A DNA stretch of 64,000 nt from Fibrobacter sp. UWP2. Lineage in GTDB: Bacteria; Fibrobacterota; Fibrobacteria; Fibrobacterales; Fibrobacteraceae. Below are positions 62,455 through 64,000 of this stretch, piece by piece; positions within the stretch are counted from its first letter, which is position 1, and each line of letters opens with the position of its first letter. The notes beneath the pieces were generated by a model that had not been told where the DNA came from, did not search any database, and saw only the letters and a list, made by a program, of their open reading frames with translations. The stretch spans positions 62,001-126,000 of the forward strand of contig NZ_FQYM01000003.1 of assembly GCF_900141705.1 (NCBI RefSeq), in the 5' to 3' direction. Made by a program: the position numbers and the translations under genes.

Positions 62455-63114
62455 ATGATAGTTTATACCGTTACAGGGACCGTCGGTCAGGCTGGATATT
62501 TGGATATCGCGAACAGCGGCGACATTGCGGGCAAGAACATTTACGTGAACATGACGAACCGCTGCCCGTGCAACTGCGTGTTTTGCCTGCGCCAGACCAA
62601 GAAGATGATGGAAGGCAACACGCTCTGGCTCAAGGAAGGCGAACCGAGCGTCGAGAAGGTCATGGAAATCTTTGACGCTTACGACCTCTCCGTCATCAAC
62701 GAACTGATTTTCTGCGGATACGGTGAGCCGCTCGAGCGTCTTTACGACGTGTGCAAGGTCATAGACCTGCTCAAGGCGAAGTATCCGAACTTGAAGGTGC
62801 GCCTCAACACGAACGGCCTTGCGAACCTGATTCACGGCAAGGACGTTACCCCTGAACTCGAGGGGCGCTTCGACACCGTTTCCATTTCGCTGAATGCCGC
62901 GGATGCCGAGGAATTCCTGGCACTAACCCGTTCCAAGTTCGGCATCAAGTCTTACGATGCCCTCAAGGAATTCGCCGTGCTCGCGAAGGGTCACGTGAAG
63001 AACGTGGTGATGACGGTTGTCGAGAAGGTGATGCCCGAAGAAAAAATCGAGATTTGCCGCAAGTTGTGCAACGATTTGGGTGTCACGTTGCGAGTCCGCC
63101 CGTTTGAATCGTAA
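62455..63114 (+). CDS. TatD-associated radical SAM protein
   Basis: 219 residues. The 4Fe-4S motif CPCNCVFCLRQ gives CxxxCxxC (with one extra cysteine), after YVNMTNR. ELIFCGYGEPLERLYDVCKV and VRLNTNGLANL are conserved SAM-binding stretches. The small size and the MIVYTVTGTVGQAGYLDI start match the TatD-linked radical SAM family; its reaction is unknown. No tatD gene lies in the window. A terminator follows. Confidence 0.85.
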   Translation: MIVYTVTGTVGQAGYLDIANSGDIAGKNIYVNMTNRCPCNCVFCLRQTKKMMEGNTLWLKEGEPSVEKVMEIFDAYDLSVINELIFCGYGEPLERLYDVCKVIDLLKAKYPNLKVRLNTNGLANLIHGKDVTPELEGRFDTVSISLNAADAEEFLALTRSKFGIKSYDALKEFAVLAKGHVKNVVMTVVEKVMPEEKIEICRKLCNDLGVTLRVRPFES

Positions 63115-63131
63115 ACGCCTGCTCTCGGATG

Positions 63132-63163
63132 AAGGGACCCTTCCGCTTGGCCGGGCCCTTTTT
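63132..63163 (+). terminator. Terminator after the radical SAM gene
   Basis: AAGGGACCC (63132-63140) and GGGCCCTTT (63153-63161) pair with one mismatch around a 12-base loop, followed by T residues. Confidence 0.75.
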
Positions 63164-63210
63164 GCTAAATTAAAAGGGAAGGTGAAGGTCCCCTTTTCCC
63201 CGAGGTGATT

Positions 63211-63558
63211 ATGAATCTTGATGAAGAATGTATCCGCGAACTCCAGCGCAAAGACAAGGAACACGATGCCCGCCTGGACATGCAGAAGGAAAAGGATTAC
63301 GAACACGATGTCCGCATAGATGCCCTTTATTCCAAGGGCCGTGAACAGGCTTTCAAGATCAAGGCCCAGGCCGCCAAGGATGCAGAGCATGACTTCCGCC
63401 TGAATTCTGTTGATTCTATTAATGAGCAGCAGGATTCTGAATTGCATCGCCAGTCCGAAAAGGACCGTGAGCATGATGCTCGCCTAGAAAAGCTTGAAAA
63501 ACTTTGTGCGGAACTATCCGAACGTATTAGCGCTCTTGAATCCCAGCTGAGAAAGTAG
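63211..63558 (+). CDS. Coiled-coil protein of six 14-residue repeats
   Basis: 115 residues from ATG 63211 (GAGGTG upstream). Six units of exactly 14 residues begin at positions 14, 28, 42, 56, 70 and 84: KDKEHDARLDMQKE, KDYEHDVRIDALYS, KGREQAFKIKAQAA, KDAEHDFRLNSVDS, INEQQDSELHRQSE, KDREHDARLEKLEK. Units 3 and 5 have drifted. Fourteen residues equal two heptads, so a long alpha-helical coiled coil is expected. No signal peptide. A final leucine-heptad part closes it. Function unknown; it starts its own transcript after a terminator. Confidence 0.8.
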   Translation: MNLDEECIRELQRKDKEHDARLDMQKEKDYEHDVRIDALYSKGREQAFKIKAQAAKDAEHDFRLNSVDSINEQQDSELHRQSEKDREHDARLEKLEKLCAELSERISALESQLRK

Positions 63559-63563
63559 GGGTA

Positions 63564-64000
63564 ATGCCACAGTCCATTCGCAACATCGCTATCTTGGCGC
63601 ACGTTGATGCAGGTAAAACGACGCTCTCGGAGCGCATTTTGTTTACTGCGGGCGAGGTGCGCCGCCCGGGCAAGGTCGAGGAAGGCCTTGCGACGATGGA
63701 CTACATGCCCGAAGAAAAGGAACGCGGCATTACCATCGAGAGCGGTGTGGCGCATTTTGAATGGAAGAACACCTGGTTTAACTTTATCGATACCCCGGGC
63801 CATGTGGATTTTGGCGCCGAGGTCGACATGGCGCTCTCGGCCGTGGAAGGCGCAGTGCTGGTGGTGAGTGCCGCCAGCGGCGTCGAGACGCAGACGGTGG
63901 CCGCCTTTAAAAAACTGCGCGCCGCCGGCGTGCGCACTATTTTGTTTGTGAACAAGCTCGACAATGCCGACTACTCGCTCGACGAGACGCTTATTAACAT
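63564..64000 (+). CDS. EF-G/TetM-type translational GTPase (3' end outside window)
   Basis: 145 residues visible from ATG 63564, five bases after the previous stop. G1 AHVDAGKTT, G2 region RGITIESG, G3 DTPGHVDF and G4 NKLD are all present. The opening SIRNIAILAHVDAGKTTLSE and the phrase MDYMPEEKERGITIESG resemble ribosome-protection proteins and EF-G-like paralogues more than the main EF-G. The C-terminal domains that would decide between them are not in the window. Confidence 0.85.
   Translation, partial: MPQSIRNIAILAHVDAGKTTLSERILFTAGEVRRPGKVEEGLATMDYMPEEKERGITIESGVAHFEWKNTWFNFIDTPGHVDFGAEVDMALSAVEGAVLVVSAASGVETQTVAAFKKLRAAGVRTILFVNKLDNADYSLDETLIN

Noticed and set aside
1-64000. tRNA, rRNA, CRISPR arrays, transposases and integrases
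   Set aside because: None seen; the repeated stretches are palindromes, codon-level repeats in linkers or the RNA element, without regular repeat-spacer order or transposase genes.

Overview
The window looks like a chromosomal piece of a Fibrobacter-type bacterium (phylum Fibrobacterota). Grounds: secreted pectin-degrading enzymes with C-terminal tails of the type IX secretion (Por) kind, a bacterial expansin on a serine-rich linker, many lipoproteins, a TIGR02147-type regulator coupled to a lipoprotein, and a promoter motif (TAnnTTTG) like that of the Bacteroidota/FCB group. Most genes are GC-rich; one block (about 7.2-13.9 kb) is visibly richer in A+T and looks acquired. I saw no tRNA, rRNA, CRISPR array or insertion sequence.

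Layout. 1-7.2 kb: three exported plant-cell-wall proteins (the end of an unknown two-domain protein, a PL11 rhamnogalacturonan lyase, a PL1 pectate lyase). 7.2-13.9 kb: an accessory island with a YhcG-type nuclease (minus strand), then two copies of a ~210-nt structured RNA element, each lying directly upstream of a cargo: copy 1 before a DUF4417 gene plus two small genes, copy 2 before a single-chain restriction-modification enzyme. 13.9-32.3 kb: a lipoprotein, purA, a Crp-type regulator, a PASTA membrane protein, a run of envelope lipoproteins, a dead M6-like protease, an NlpE-like lipoprotein coupled to a LytTR regulator, signal peptidase I and an exonuclease-DinG fusion. 32.3-40.1 kb: a helicase-associated protein, a small cytochrome c, a CE2 esterase, a diguanylate cyclase with a carbohydrate-module-like sensor, and the TIGR02147/lipoprotein pair. 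40.2-46.0 kb: a tightly overlapping housekeeping operon (prenyl synthase, dxs, TrmH-type methyltransferase, pyrF, membrane protein). 46.0-55.7 kb: an Mce protein, an M18 aminopeptidase, an acyltransferase and a four-gene surface-glycan operon. 55.8-64 kb: Bat-like TPR proteins, the expansin, a Y-family polymerase with its small partner, a CytX-type permease with a pyridoxamine-type kinase, a radical SAM protein, a 14-residue-repeat coiled-coil protein and the start of an EF-G/TetM-type GTPase.

The most unusual feature is the duplicated RNA element at 8604-8811 and 10406-10615. The first 63 bases are identical in both copies; after that the copies differ, yet the differences are compensatory: eight base pairs in two long-range stems change on both sides and stay paired. 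Each copy has a -10-like box just upstream of the conserved block and ends in a T-run. The 3' end can pair with the apex of the main hairpin, again with a compensatory change, which suggests either an attenuator-type switch or a pseudoknot. I do not recognise the family. It is the best candidate here for an undescribed system, either as a regulatory leader or as a free RNA component of two defence/toxin cassettes.

Many genes here start 4-9 bases after a TAnnTTTG-like box without a Shine-Dalgarno sequence, which points to common leaderless transcription in this lineage.
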